Source: an uncultured Clostridia bacterium
GTDB lineage: Bacteria > Bacillota > Clostridia > Christensenellales > Borkfalkiaceae
Reading direction: 5' to 3'
Assembly: GCA_949283125.1 (NCBI GenBank)
Contig: CASDRK010000014.1
Coordinates: 1 to 64,000, forward strand
Length of the DNA: 64,000 nt
Position 1 is the first letter of the stretch, and each line of letters starts with the position of its first letter. Of this stretch, positions 27,792 through 34,845 are shown piece by piece. The notes below the pieces were generated by a model. The model was not told the origin of the DNA and searched no databases. It saw nothing but the letters and a program-made list of their open reading frames with translations. A program made the translations under genes and the position numbers.

Positions 27792-28826
27792 ATGGCTCAG
27801 ATGTTTATAAAAGTTGTTCTCTCCATTGCGGTGCTGCTCGCGTTCATCGTCCCGGGATACGTGCTTAAAAAAGCCGGCGTGGTGCAAAGCTCCGTAAAGC
27901 GCGGCTTAAGCAGCATACTTCTCTATGTCTGCCAGCCCGCGCTGATAATATCATCCTTCTGCGTGTTCGAAGACGACGAATGGGCCGTGATAGAGCAGCT
28001 CGGCGCAGGCAGCATAGCTTTGAATTTTCTTGTCGCGGCGGCCGTTTCGCTTGTCGCCATGCTCGCCGTGTTCGCGCTCTGCAAGCTCGTGTTCATAAAA
28101 TTTGCCGACCGCGACAGGGCAAACGTGTATTCCTACATAGCCGTCTTTTCCAATTGCGGCTTCCTCGGCGTGCCCTTTATCGAAATACTCACCGACGGCA
28201 GCATACTCGCGGTTATGTATCTTATGATATTCAACCTTGTGTTTGCCCTCCTCGTGTGGACGCTCGGCGTATGGCTTCTCACCGGCGACAGGGGCAACAT
28301 CAGCGCAAAAAAGGTGCTGCTCAACCCGTCCATCATCGCTACGGCCGTCGCTCTGCTGCTGTTCTTTGTGCCGGAAATCAACTTTTTTATGATAGAGCAG
28401 GTTTCGGAGCTGTGCATTCTGCCCGAATATCTTTCCACCATGACGGCCCCGCTCTCCATGATAATAGTGGGGGTATCCATGGCCGAATTGCCCTTTAAAA
28501 GCCTTTTCACCGACGCCGGCACATATGCGGCAGGCGCGCTCAGACTGCTGGCCGCGCCCTTCGTCACGTTCGGCGTCGCCGCGCTCTTCTATGTCTTCAG
28601 CGCCGGCCTGGTGTCCGCCACGCCGCAGTCCCAATACATCTTTCTCGCCCCCGTCATAGCAATGTCCATGTCGCCCGCGGCAACGGTGGTGGCCATGGCC
28701 GAACAATACCAAAAGGGCGGAAGCTCGGCCACCGTGGCCTTTATCGCCAACACGCTCCTCTCCGTAATAACCGTGCCCCTCGTTATGCTGGCCGTCCTGC
28801 AGCTATGGCCCGTGGTTGCGGCGTAA
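27792..28826 (+). CDS. AEC family (auxin efflux carrier-like) transporter
   Basis: A 344-residue integral membrane protein with about ten hydrophobic segments and the family features of two five-helix halves (ILLYVCQPALIISSF and, in the middle, VFSNCGFLGVPFIE; late MSMSPAATVVAMAEQY). Bacterial AEC members export or import carboxylates such as malate. No neighbour points to a substrate. ATG at 27792 has only a weak GGTGA ahead of it. Confidence 0.85.
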   Translation: MAQMFIKVVLSIAVLLAFIVPGYVLKKAGVVQSSVKRGLSSILLYVCQPALIISSFCVFEDDEWAVIEQLGAGSIALNFLVAAAVSLVAMLAVFALCKLVFIKFADRDRANVYSYIAVFSNCGFLGVPFIEILTDGSILAVMYLMIFNLVFALLVWTLGVWLLTGDRGNISAKKVLLNPSIIATAVALLLFFVPEINFFMIEQVSELCILPEYLSTMTAPLSMIIVGVSMAELPFKSLFTDAGTYAAGALRLLAAPFVTFGVAALFYVFSAGLVSATPQSQYIFLAPVIAMSMSPAATVVAMAEQYQKGGSSATVAFIANTLLSVITVPLVMLAVLQLWPVVAA

Positions 28827-28859
28827 GCTTCCGCCGCTGAAATATTTGCCCCGCAACGT

Positions 28860-28897
28860 GCGGCGCCGCAGAAAAATTTTCTGCGGCGCCGCCTTTT
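28860..28897 (+). terminator. Intrinsic terminator of the AEC transporter gene
   Basis: A 16-bp perfect stem (28860-28875 with 28877-28892) is followed by CTTTTGAT. Confidence 0.7.
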
Positions 28898-29013
28898 GAT
28901 TGCTGCAAAACATTTCATAACCGTTTTTAAACGGCAATGCCGGCGTCAGTTTCCCCGCCCCGGCATTTTTCGCTCGGATTACTTTTGTGCGGCGGCCCGC
29001 CCGCCGCCCCGTT

Positions 29014-29049
29014 CCCCGCCCCGCAGGCGCACGGGCCTGCGGGGCGGGG
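29014..29049. repeat. GC-rich hairpin after the LRR 3-prime fragment
   Basis: Two perfect 14-base arms (29014-29027 and 29036-29049) lie just beyond the stop of the minus-strand LRR fragment. There is no T tract, but it may still stop or protect that transcript. Confidence 0.5.
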
Positions 29050-29068
29050 CTCAAAGTCTTCCGCGCCT

Positions 29069-29338
29069 TCAGCCGCCGTAGTTATAAATTATCTCGGCTA
29101 TCGTTAGGCAGTAATTGTAGCTTCCGATATCTATCTTCTGCCAGTCCTCCTCGCTGCCCGCATAATAGACAGTTTCAAGTATCCAGCAACCGGAGAACGC
29201 AGAATAGTCAATGCTTGTCACGCTGTCAGGAATGGTTATGCTTGTAAGGCTGCTGCAATACCGGAACGCAGCACCGCCAATGCTCGTCACGCTGTCCGGG
29301 ATGGTGATGCTTGTTAGACTATCGCAACTCGCGAACGC
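29069..29338 (-). pseudogene. 3-prime fragment of a BspA-like LRR protein gene
   Basis: The frame reads [25 protein letters not shown] and on through 2-3 copies of the 23-residue LRR_5 (BspA-like) repeat, ending in a non-repeat tail ([13 protein letters not shown]...IYNYGG) typical of these proteins' C-termini. There is no signal peptide or ribosome site; the only starts are internal GTG codons. The repeat wording matches the truncated lipoprotein gene at 33437-34203, whose frame breaks off at GAFA. Joining the two gives one continuous repeat series, so this is most simply the displaced end of that gene. Confidence 0.75.
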
Positions 29339-29381
29339 CCGATTGTCCCTTAAAGCGGACTCAAAAAAACAATTTGCAACC

Positions 29382-29445
29382 GTGGCGTGTGCTTGGCTGC
29401 GACGCGCGAAGCGAGCCGCACTTGTCTATGCCAAGCACACGCCAC
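29382..29445. repeat. Long-armed inverted repeat at the island edge
   Basis: Arms 29382-29397 and 29430-29445 are exact 16-base complements around a 32-base loop that can extend the stem (TGCG with CGCA). It lies about 45 bases inside the point where the LRR frame loses similarity. It may be a mobile-element end or a structured RNA; I cannot name it. Confidence 0.75.
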
Positions 29446-29560
29446 AGTGCCAAATGAATTCCAAAACTATTTTTGAATTAATATAAACATATGAGCACTA
29501 AACATAACCCGTAATAGAAAATATTTTAGAAAGATAAAATATCATCATGTCAGACACACG

Positions 29561-29588
29561 TGAGACAAAATGAGCTAATTTTGAGTCA
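29561..29588. promoter_or_regulatory. Imperfect dyad upstream of the island membrane gene promoter
   Basis: TGAGACAAAAT and its near-complement ATTTTGAGTCA face each other a few bases before the -35 box at 29593, the position of an activator or repressor site. Assignment is speculative. Confidence 0.3.
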
Positions 29589-29592
29589 CATC

Positions 29593-29656
29593 TTGACACG
29601 TTTAAAGATAATATGTTATAATATATTAGAATTTTGTATAATATATTAGAATTTTG
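29593..29656 (+). promoter_or_regulatory. Promoter with tandemly duplicated -10 segment
   Basis: TTGACA (29593-29598), an 18-base spacer and TATAAT open the first of two identical 20-base units (29617-29636 and 29637-29656). Each unit contains a complete TATAAT, so the region offers two -10 boxes 20 bp apart. Confidence 0.7.
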
Positions 29657-29674
29657 TTTTAGGGGGGGTAATGT

Positions 29675-30046
29675 ATGAATTTTGTAAGTCAACTGATAAG
29701 ACATATTGGCAGCTGTATTACAGCAGAAAAAGGCAAGCGTATTTTTTACGCCGTTGTTAACATTGCATTTATAGCGATAGCAGTGCTTTCTGGTTGGGGC
29801 GTTTTAAAGGCATGGGAAATAATGTTCAGCGAAACCTTTATTGGCGGATTGCTATTATTGATTGTATGCGCTACGTTTGCGATTCTTTTTTTGATCGACG
29901 GCGTGATCGGTCAGTTAATTCATACTGTTGTTAATTTTATTTTTATATTTAACCGAGAAGAGCGTGGCTATGCAATCTGTGCATTCATTATCGCTTTATT
30001 GTCTATTGTTGCAATGGTAGTGGTAATGGTCATTTTATTAAATTAA
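29675..30046 (+). CDS. Small membrane protein of unknown function
   Basis: 123 residues with three hydrophobic segments (about 24-46, 53-76 and 97-121) and a charged N-terminus; I recognise no family. The start at 29675 lies 7 bases after a run of seven G; an ATG four bases earlier is in another frame and soon stops. Base composition and codon choice are clearly more A+T-rich than in the flanking genes, which suggests acquisition. It has its own promoter and a terminator, so it is a separate unit within the island. Confidence 0.7.
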   Translation: MNFVSQLIRHIGSCITAEKGKRIFYAVVNIAFIAIAVLSGWGVLKAWEIMFSETFIGGLLLLIVCATFAILFLIDGVIGQLIHTVVNFIFIFNREERGYAICAFIIALLSIVAMVVVMVILLN

Positions 30047-30065
30047 ATAAGTATGAATCCCATAA

Positions 30066-30107
30066 AAACAAAAAACGGCCTCTGAAAATCAAAGGTCGTT
30101 TTTTGTT
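30066..30107. terminator. Bidirectional terminator of the island membrane gene
   Basis: AACAAAAAACG pairs with CGTTTTTTGTT around a GC-containing stem with one G-T and one mismatch; A and T runs flank both sides. Confidence 0.75.
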
Positions 30108-30523
30108 AGATTCAGATTTTTTATATACTGCCCGTTTGTGTTGATATACTTTTAGAATAGTGTCCATAAAAATATGTCACAGTCTTTGATACGAGCGGGA
30201 ATGACCTAATTCAAAGCAAGCGCAAAACTTACGAATTCTTGCAAGGTTCCGATATTCCAAGCCGCCCGTACGCATAGGCGGTAAGACGGATCGCGCCTTC
30301 GGATCGGGAATGTCGGCAGGGGCTTTCGCAGCCTTTTAACGATCGCAGTCACGCAGATCCGGCTTCCTGATAAAAGAGTCTTGACATTTTCGAACGGTCG
30401 GTACCTGAGTGAATATTGCTATCCGTACCGCAGACAAGCGCAATGCGCATATATGCTCCCAATATAATGCGCAGCGAAAACCTCTCGGGGAAGATCAGCC
30501 CCGCAATGCCGATAACGGATACC
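30108..30523. other. Intergenic stretch without a recognisable gene
   Basis: 416 bases between the island membrane gene and the stop of the minus-strand LRR lipoprotein gene. Only short frames without ribosome sites occur on either strand, and none resembles a known protein. It could hold a decayed gene. Confidence 0.5.
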
Positions 30524-32986
30524 TTATCTATTTTTCCACTCTACCGTTATCTCTGTACCCTGTCTGTAAGTATAAGACCAATCCGGATCCCAACCTTCGG
30601 GTCTTTCCGCTACTTCGCAAATGACCGTAAGATCGACCGTATTGTTGTTGAAAACCAGTTCGCCAACGGAAACCACGCTTTCGGGGATCGTTATTTCCGA
30701 GATCGCCGCCTCGGAAAACGCTTTTTCGCCTATGCTCTCCAACCCGGAACAATCGCCGAGATTTACGGTATTCAATGCCGAGCAACTCGCAAATGCGCCG
30801 TTGCCCAACGTCTGCAGCTCCGACGGCAGTCTCAGTTCCGTGATCCTAAGACGGGCAAAGCTCCGCGACCCGATATATCTTAACGACGAAGGCAACTCCA
30901 AAACGGTGATCTTCTGCGCTCTCGTCGGAAAAAGCGACGTATCTTTTCCGTCAGCCACGCCGACTGTCCCCTCCTGTACCGTGAACGAAGTCATGGCAAC
31001 ATTATTGACCGCCACCAGCCAATTTCCTATATACAATCCGCCGTTTATATAGTTCGTATCCGCGTCGTATCCCGTTCCGCTGAACGCTCCGTAACCGATG
31101 GAACGCACCGTATCGGGGATATTGATCTCGGTAAGCGAAAAGAGCTTTGAGAAAGCGTACTGCCCGATGCGATACAAGCCGGTCGGCAATGTCATCTTCT
31201 TCAGTTTCGACGAATAACCGACTCCGGAAAACGCATCGTCCGCGATCACTATCGTGCCGTCTTTTACCGTATATTCGGTCAGCGGAGCAAAATCCTTGCT
31301 AACCGCTATGAGATAGCCGTCCACATAGAGCACTCCGTTTTCCCAATTGGACGGTTCATTGTAATACGCCGTTCCGTTAAACACGGAAAACGATACGGCT
31401 ATCGGATTGTCCGGCATATCGATATCCGCAAGCGACGAACATCCGTCGAATATATGATCGGACAGCTCCGTCATTTTATCCGATAAACGGATCGATCGCA
31501 AAGCCGTGCAGTTCCCGAAAGCGCCGTCTCCTACGCTGCGCACATTTTTCAGTTCGACCGCCGAGAGAGCGGCGCAATCCTTAAAAGCGTAGGACCACAC
31601 GTTTGTGAGCGAATCCGGCGCGATAAACTCAGTCAGATCCGTGCCGCAGAAAGCGTCGGAACGGATCTCCTTCAAAGTATCGGGGAAGTTAACCGTTCGC
31701 AGCGACGAGCATCCGTTGAAAGCCTCGTCGGGTATCACCGTAAGTCCGGCAGGCAGGCGCACTTCGCTCAAAGCCGTACAGCCGGAGCACATCCGATAAC
31801 CGAGTTTCGTCACGGAATCGGGAATGATAAGTCTGCCGACGTTCTTATTATCCTTGAAAACGTCCTTTCCTATCTCCGTGACCGTGATGCCGTTGACCTC
31901 GGACGGGATCTCTACCGTTATGTCGCTTCCCGACAGACCGCTCACTCCCGTCAGAACGCCGTTGGCGTCAACGGAGAAAACGATCTTTTCCGATCCGCTC
32001 TGCGTCCATTTCGCATAAAGCGTCAAGTCTTCCGTCACCTCGTACGGGAAAGAGATTTTGTTCGAGAAAGTTTTATCCGTATACCAGCCTTCGAACTCAT
32101 ATCCGTCTTTTGTCGTTTCCGGCGATCGGTCTATGACCGATACTATCATATCGCTTACATACGTTCCGCCGTCGGTATCGAAACGCACCGTGTATTTGTT
32201 CTTCTCCCATTTCGCGTAAAGCGTCTGATCCTCCGTCACCTCGTACGGGAAGACCGCTTTTTTGACGAATCCGCCGTCTTTATACCACCCCGCAAAAGTG
32301 TATCCGTCACGGGTCGTCTGCGGCTCTTCGTCTATCCGCGACGTTGTTATCGGGGCTATCGGAGTCCCGTGATCCACTTCGAAAATCACGGTATATTCCT
32401 GCGGTTGTTCGGGCTCCGATCCTCCGATCTTTTTGTAATACGCATACACGCTCACGTCTTCCGTAAGCGGAGTTTCTTCGTATGTGTTTGCCGTCAACCG
32501 TTCCTGCCATGTCCCGTTATCGAAAAACCAGCCTTCAAAAGTATGATCGTCCTTCTCCGGCGCGGCAGGCAACGTCAGGCGTTCGTTTCCCGAAGTTTCT
32601 ATGCTATCGACCGCCTCCCCGTCTATATAAAATGTGATCGTGTATTCCGAAGCGACAGGCGTTTCGTTTTCGAGGTAATACGCATAGACGTTGACGTCTT
32701 CCGTCAATACCTGTCCGACAAAAGTATCCTTTGTCAATTCATCCTTCCATATACCCTTATCCGAAAACCAGCCCTTGAACGTAAATCCTTCTTTCTTGGG
32801 CGCTGCGGGCATCGATATTTCTTCGTTGCCGTAAGTTTCTATCGTATCAACGAGTTCATCGCCGTCATAAAAAGATATCGTGTATTTTTTCGGAACTTCC
32901 GTTTCGGTGTCGCAAGCGGTAAAAATACCGACGGACAGCACGAAACACATCATCATGCCTAAAAGGGCAATAAAATGTTTTTTCAT
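30524..32986 (-). CDS. Surface lipoprotein with four InlB-type repeats and BspA-like LRRs
   Basis: An 820-residue cell-surface protein. Residues 1-23 are a lipoprotein signal peptide with lipobox FTAC. Residues about 35-320 hold four Listeria-Bacteroides (InlB B) repeats, two ending in AYY and two in LYAKW. From about 340 to 800 runs an LRR_5 array (for example LIIPDSVTKLGYRMCSGCTALSEV). Such proteins bind host or microbial partners. ATG at 32986 is chosen from the signal peptide and GGGAGG 5 bases upstream; the frame is open further out. Its repeats differ in wording from those of the split LRR gene nearby, so it is a separate gene, not a copy. Confidence 0.85.
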   Translation of the reverse strand: MKKHFIALLGMMMCFVLSVGIFTACDTETEVPKKYTISFYDGDELVDTIETYGNEEISMPAAPKKEGFTFKGWFSDKGIWKDELTKDTFVGQVLTEDVNVYAYYLENETPVASEYTITFYIDGEAVDSIETSGNERLTLPAAPEKDDHTFEGWFFDNGTWQERLTANTYEETPLTEDVSVYAYYKKIGGSEPEQPQEYTVIFEVDHGTPIAPITTSRIDEEPQTTRDGYTFAGWYKDGGFVKKAVFPYEVTEDQTLYAKWEKNKYTVRFDTDGGTYVSDMIVSVIDRSPETTKDGYEFEGWYTDKTFSNKISFPYEVTEDLTLYAKWTQSGSEKIVFSVDANGVLTGVSGLSGSDITVEIPSEVNGITVTEIGKDVFKDNKNVGRLIIPDSVTKLGYRMCSGCTALSEVRLPAGLTVIPDEAFNGCSSLRTVNFPDTLKEIRSDAFCGTDLTEFIAPDSLTNVWSYAFKDCAALSAVELKNVRSVGDGAFGNCTALRSIRLSDKMTELSDHIFDGCSSLADIDMPDNPIAVSFSVFNGTAYYNEPSNWENGVLYVDGYLIAVSKDFAPLTEYTVKDGTIVIADDAFSGVGYSSKLKKMTLPTGLYRIGQYAFSKLFSLTEINIPDTVRSIGYGAFSGTGYDADTNYINGGLYIGNWLVAVNNVAMTSFTVQEGTVGVADGKDTSLFPTRAQKITVLELPSSLRYIGSRSFARLRITELRLPSELQTLGNGAFASCSALNTVNLGDCSGLESIGEKAFSEAAISEITIPESVVSVGELVFNNNTVDLTVICEVAERPEGWDPDWSYTYRQGTEITVEWKNR

Positions 32987-33006
32987 CAGTAACCTCCCTG
33001 CGGTCA

Positions 33007-33045
33007 AACGTCTGCTTCGCATTAATAAAAGCAGCGCCAGACGTT
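33007..33045 (-). repeat. 5-prime UTR hairpin with an alternative fold before the LRR lipoprotein gene
   Basis: AACGTCTG (33007-33014) pairs with CAGACGTT (33038-33045). An inner CTGCTT/AAGCAG pairing uses some of the same bases, so two folds exclude each other. The ribosome site begins about 8 bases downstream. Confidence 0.45.
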
Positions 33046-33088
33046 ATTATATAGAGATCCGTAAACTATCACTTCTCAATTAACAGAT

Positions 33089-33149
33089 ATTATAACACAT
33101 ATTCCCCTTTTCCTCAACTATTATAACACATATTCCCCTTTTCCTCAAC
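33089..33149 (-). promoter_or_regulatory. Tandemly duplicated complete promoter of the LRR lipoprotein gene
   Basis: Two identical 30-base copies (33089-33118 and 33120-33149, period 31) each read on the minus strand TTGAGG, a 17-base spacer and TATAAT (-10 at 33089-33094 and 33120-33125). The nearer start site gives a leader of about 97 bases. Confidence 0.8.
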
Positions 33150-33402
33150 CGTTTGTCGAACAAGGGGCATACCGACAGATGCGGACGATCGGGAGTCTTA
33201 TCCAAACAGGTCGCAGCATACACGTAAAACGCTCGCCTCCTGCCGCGCTCCAACCAAGCGGCTTGTCGAATCGACATTGCTTTGGTTTATTCTGTGAAAT
33301 CGGTAAACGCTTTCAAAAGGCGGCCATTATGTTTCCTGCCGGTATTTATTATGTACAGACGCGCGGCTTGCCTCGTCTGTACGAGATATAGGAGGAAAAT
33401 CA
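33150..33402. other. Intergenic stretch with a GTACAGACG hairpin
   Basis: No gene is recognisable. Near its right end GTACAGACG and CGTCTGTAC (about 33353-33382) can form a 9-bp hairpin ahead of a strong plus-strand ribosome site. Confidence 0.4.
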
Positions 33403-33439
33403 ATGATTATTGCTGTTCAAAGGTGTTCGGGCGAGGTTA
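33403..33439 (+). pseudogene. Orphan gene start cut off at the island junction
   Basis: TAGGAGGAAAATCA is followed by ATG at 33403 and about 12 codons (MIIAVQRCSGEV). Reading on enters the antisense of the LRR gene and stops shortly. A strong ribosome site with no gene behind it suggests the 5-prime end of a gene removed by rearrangement. The AVQR wording faintly recalls D-aminoacyl-tRNA deacylase N-termini, but 12 residues prove nothing. Confidence 0.4.
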
Positions 33440-34203
33440 AGCAAACGCACCTTCGTCTATACTCGTCACGCTGTTGGGAATATTGATGCTTGTAAGGTTG
33501 ATGCAGTAATTGAATGCCCAATCGCCTATGCTCGTCACGCTGTCCGGTATGGTGATGCTGGTAAGGCTGCTGCAATAGTAGAACGCATACCAGCCAATGC
33601 TCGTCACGCTGTCCGGTATGGTGATGCTTGTAAGGCCGGTGCAACCGGAGAACGCATAACTGCCAATGCTCGTTACGCTGTCAGGAATGGTGACGCTTGT
33701 AAGAGTGGTACAGTCTTCAAATGCTGAATAGCCGATAGAAGTTACCGGCAGATCCTTGTAAGTTGAAGGGACTACAATATCGGTTGTCGTTGCCGTGCCC
33801 ATGCCCGACACTATGTAATGGCTTCCGTCGAAGGACAGGGTGTACACCAACCCCTCGGTGCCCTCGATAATTACGCCGCATACCGTGCAGACGCCGCCCG
33901 TTATATTGTGTGCGCCGAAGTAGCTCTTTTCGTCATGACCGCAGGTGGCCGCGTGCCAGTGATTTTGTCCGTCGAACGACCATGTGTCCGCAAAGGTATG
34001 GGTGTGCTCGTCGGGCTTCTGTTCCTCGTCGGAGTCGGGCTGTTCGCCATCGTCGGGCTTTTCATCATCGTCGGGGTCGGAAGTTACCTGGTCGCTGTCC
34101 TTGCCGCCGTCGTCCGGCTTGTTCTGGTCGCATGCCGAAAAGGCAAACACAAGGCTCAGCGCCGCCGCCAGCGCAAACAGCACTGTCAAAAGTTTTTTCT
34201 CAT
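33437..34203 (-). pseudogene. BspA-like LRR lipoprotein gene, frameshifted in the signal peptide and cut at the 3-prime end
   Basis: ATG at 34203 has an ideal AAGGAG site, but the frame stops after five codons. Adding one A to the A6 tract (34193-34198) restores MRKKL followed by [20 protein letters not shown], a perfect lipoprotein signal peptide and lipobox. After it come an acidic Asp/Glu/Pro linker, a Cys/His-containing region ([13 protein letters not shown]) and four 23-residue LRR_5 repeats ending abruptly at DEGAFA and TAA. A TTG at 34189 is the only other start and lacks a ribosome site. The missing end matches the fragment at 29069-29338. Phase variation, transcriptional slippage or plain decay could each explain it. 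Confidence 0.75.
33460..33735 (-). repeat. Tandem 69-bp repeats encoding LRR_5 units
   Basis: Four near-identical 69-base units encode versions of a 23-residue unit containing [14 protein letters not shown]. The same unit recurs at 29200-29338, so recombination between the two sites is possible. Confidence 0.85.
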
Positions 34204-34237
34204 ACTTTTCTCCTTATGAATTTTTCACAGGGCATAT

Positions 34238-34270
34238 AAAAAAGGCGTGTCGTCAACCGAAGACACACCC
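34238..34270 (-). terminator. Intrinsic terminator inside the leader of the LRR lipoprotein gene
   Basis: On the minus strand GGTGTGTC pairs with GACACGCC (34262-34269 with 34244-34251, one wobble) and is followed by six T. It lies 35 bases before the start codon at 34203, the position of an attenuator. Confidence 0.8.
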
Positions 34271-34375
34271 TGCAAATGTATCTCCGATTGTCGCTACACA
34301 AACTTTCACACAACGGAAAAAAGAGATACAGAATGCACGTTCGTATCCGTTGTGTAAATATTCAGTTTGTGTAGC
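34238..34375 (-). ncRNA. Predicted structured leader RNA or small RNA with pseudoknot
   Basis: The promoter places the first base at 34375, exactly where a 12-base arm GCTACACAAACT begins. It pairs with 34293-34304; inside, ACACAACGGA pairs with TCCGTTGTGT (34346-34355 with 34308-34317). The apical loop contains TGTATCTC (34330-34323), which is complementary to GAGATACA downstream (34284-34277), allowing an 8-bp pseudoknot just before the terminator. It matches no RNA class I know. It may be a riboswitch-like attenuator for the LRR lipoprotein or an independent small RNA. Confidence 0.65.
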
Positions 34376-34381
34376 AGAGAT

Positions 34382-34410
34382 ACTATACCATAAAAGCGGC
34401 AAAATTGTAA
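34382..34410 (-). promoter_or_regulatory. Sigma-A promoter of the leader RNA
   Basis: On the minus strand TTACAA (34405-34410), a 17-base spacer and TATAGT (34382-34387). Confidence 0.7.
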
Positions 34411-34442
34411 CAGGGGAGGGGGGATTTTGACAAAAAAATTTA

Positions 34443-34826
34443 TCAGTTGGGTTTGGAGCGCGCCTTGAACAGCAGCGCGGCCATAAAGGAGAACACCACC
34501 GCGGCCGTCACGCCGGCGCTTGCCGCGGCAAGCGGGCCCGTCACCGCATAAAACAATCCGCGCTCCGCGCCCTTCATAGCGCCGTTGGCCAGCAGATACC
34601 CGAATCCGCTTATGGGCACGGTGGCGCCCGCCCCGGCAAAGTCCACCAGCGGCTGATACGCGCCTATTGCCGTAAGCGCCACGCCCGCCAGCATAAAATA
34701 CACAAGCACCTTGCCCGCCGTCAGGTCGGTAACGTTTATCAGTATCTGCGCCACAAGGCATATTGTCCCGCCCACGGCAAAAGCTTTTGCAAACATCAGC
34801 GCTATATCAACTATTTCAGCAGTCAT
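34443..34826 (-). CDS. spoVAE: Stage V sporulation protein AE (DPA channel subunit)
   Basis: A 127-residue membrane protein with about four hydrophobic segments and the conserved GAGATVPISGFGYLLANGAM motif. SpoVA proteins move calcium-dipicolinate into the forespore and out at germination. The start at 34826 follows AGGAG with 6-base spacing; a shorter upstream extension is in frame but lacks a site. It is directly downstream of spoVAD (20 bases). The spoVAC gene usually found in this cluster is absent from its expected place. Confidence 0.88.
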   Translation of the reverse strand: MTAEIVDIALMFAKAFAVGGTICLVAQILINVTDLTAGKVLVYFMLAGVALTAIGAYQPLVDFAGAGATVPISGFGYLLANGAMKGAERGLFYAVTGPLAAASAGVTAAVVFSFMAALLFKARSKPN

Positions 34827-34845
34827 TTCAATCTCCTGTCGCAAT

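Noticed and set aside
30108-30523. Possible decayed transposase between the two island genes
   Set aside because: No frame on either strand gave a recognisable transposase motif; only short motif-free peptides were seen.
33292-33312. Possible catabolite-response (cre) site TGAAATCGGTAAACG
   Set aside because: It departs from the consensus at key positions and no carbon-use gene is placed to be controlled by it.
33460-33735. Regular repeats that could suggest a CRISPR array
   Set aside because: The 69-bp units are back-to-back and in frame, with no spacers; they encode LRR repeats.
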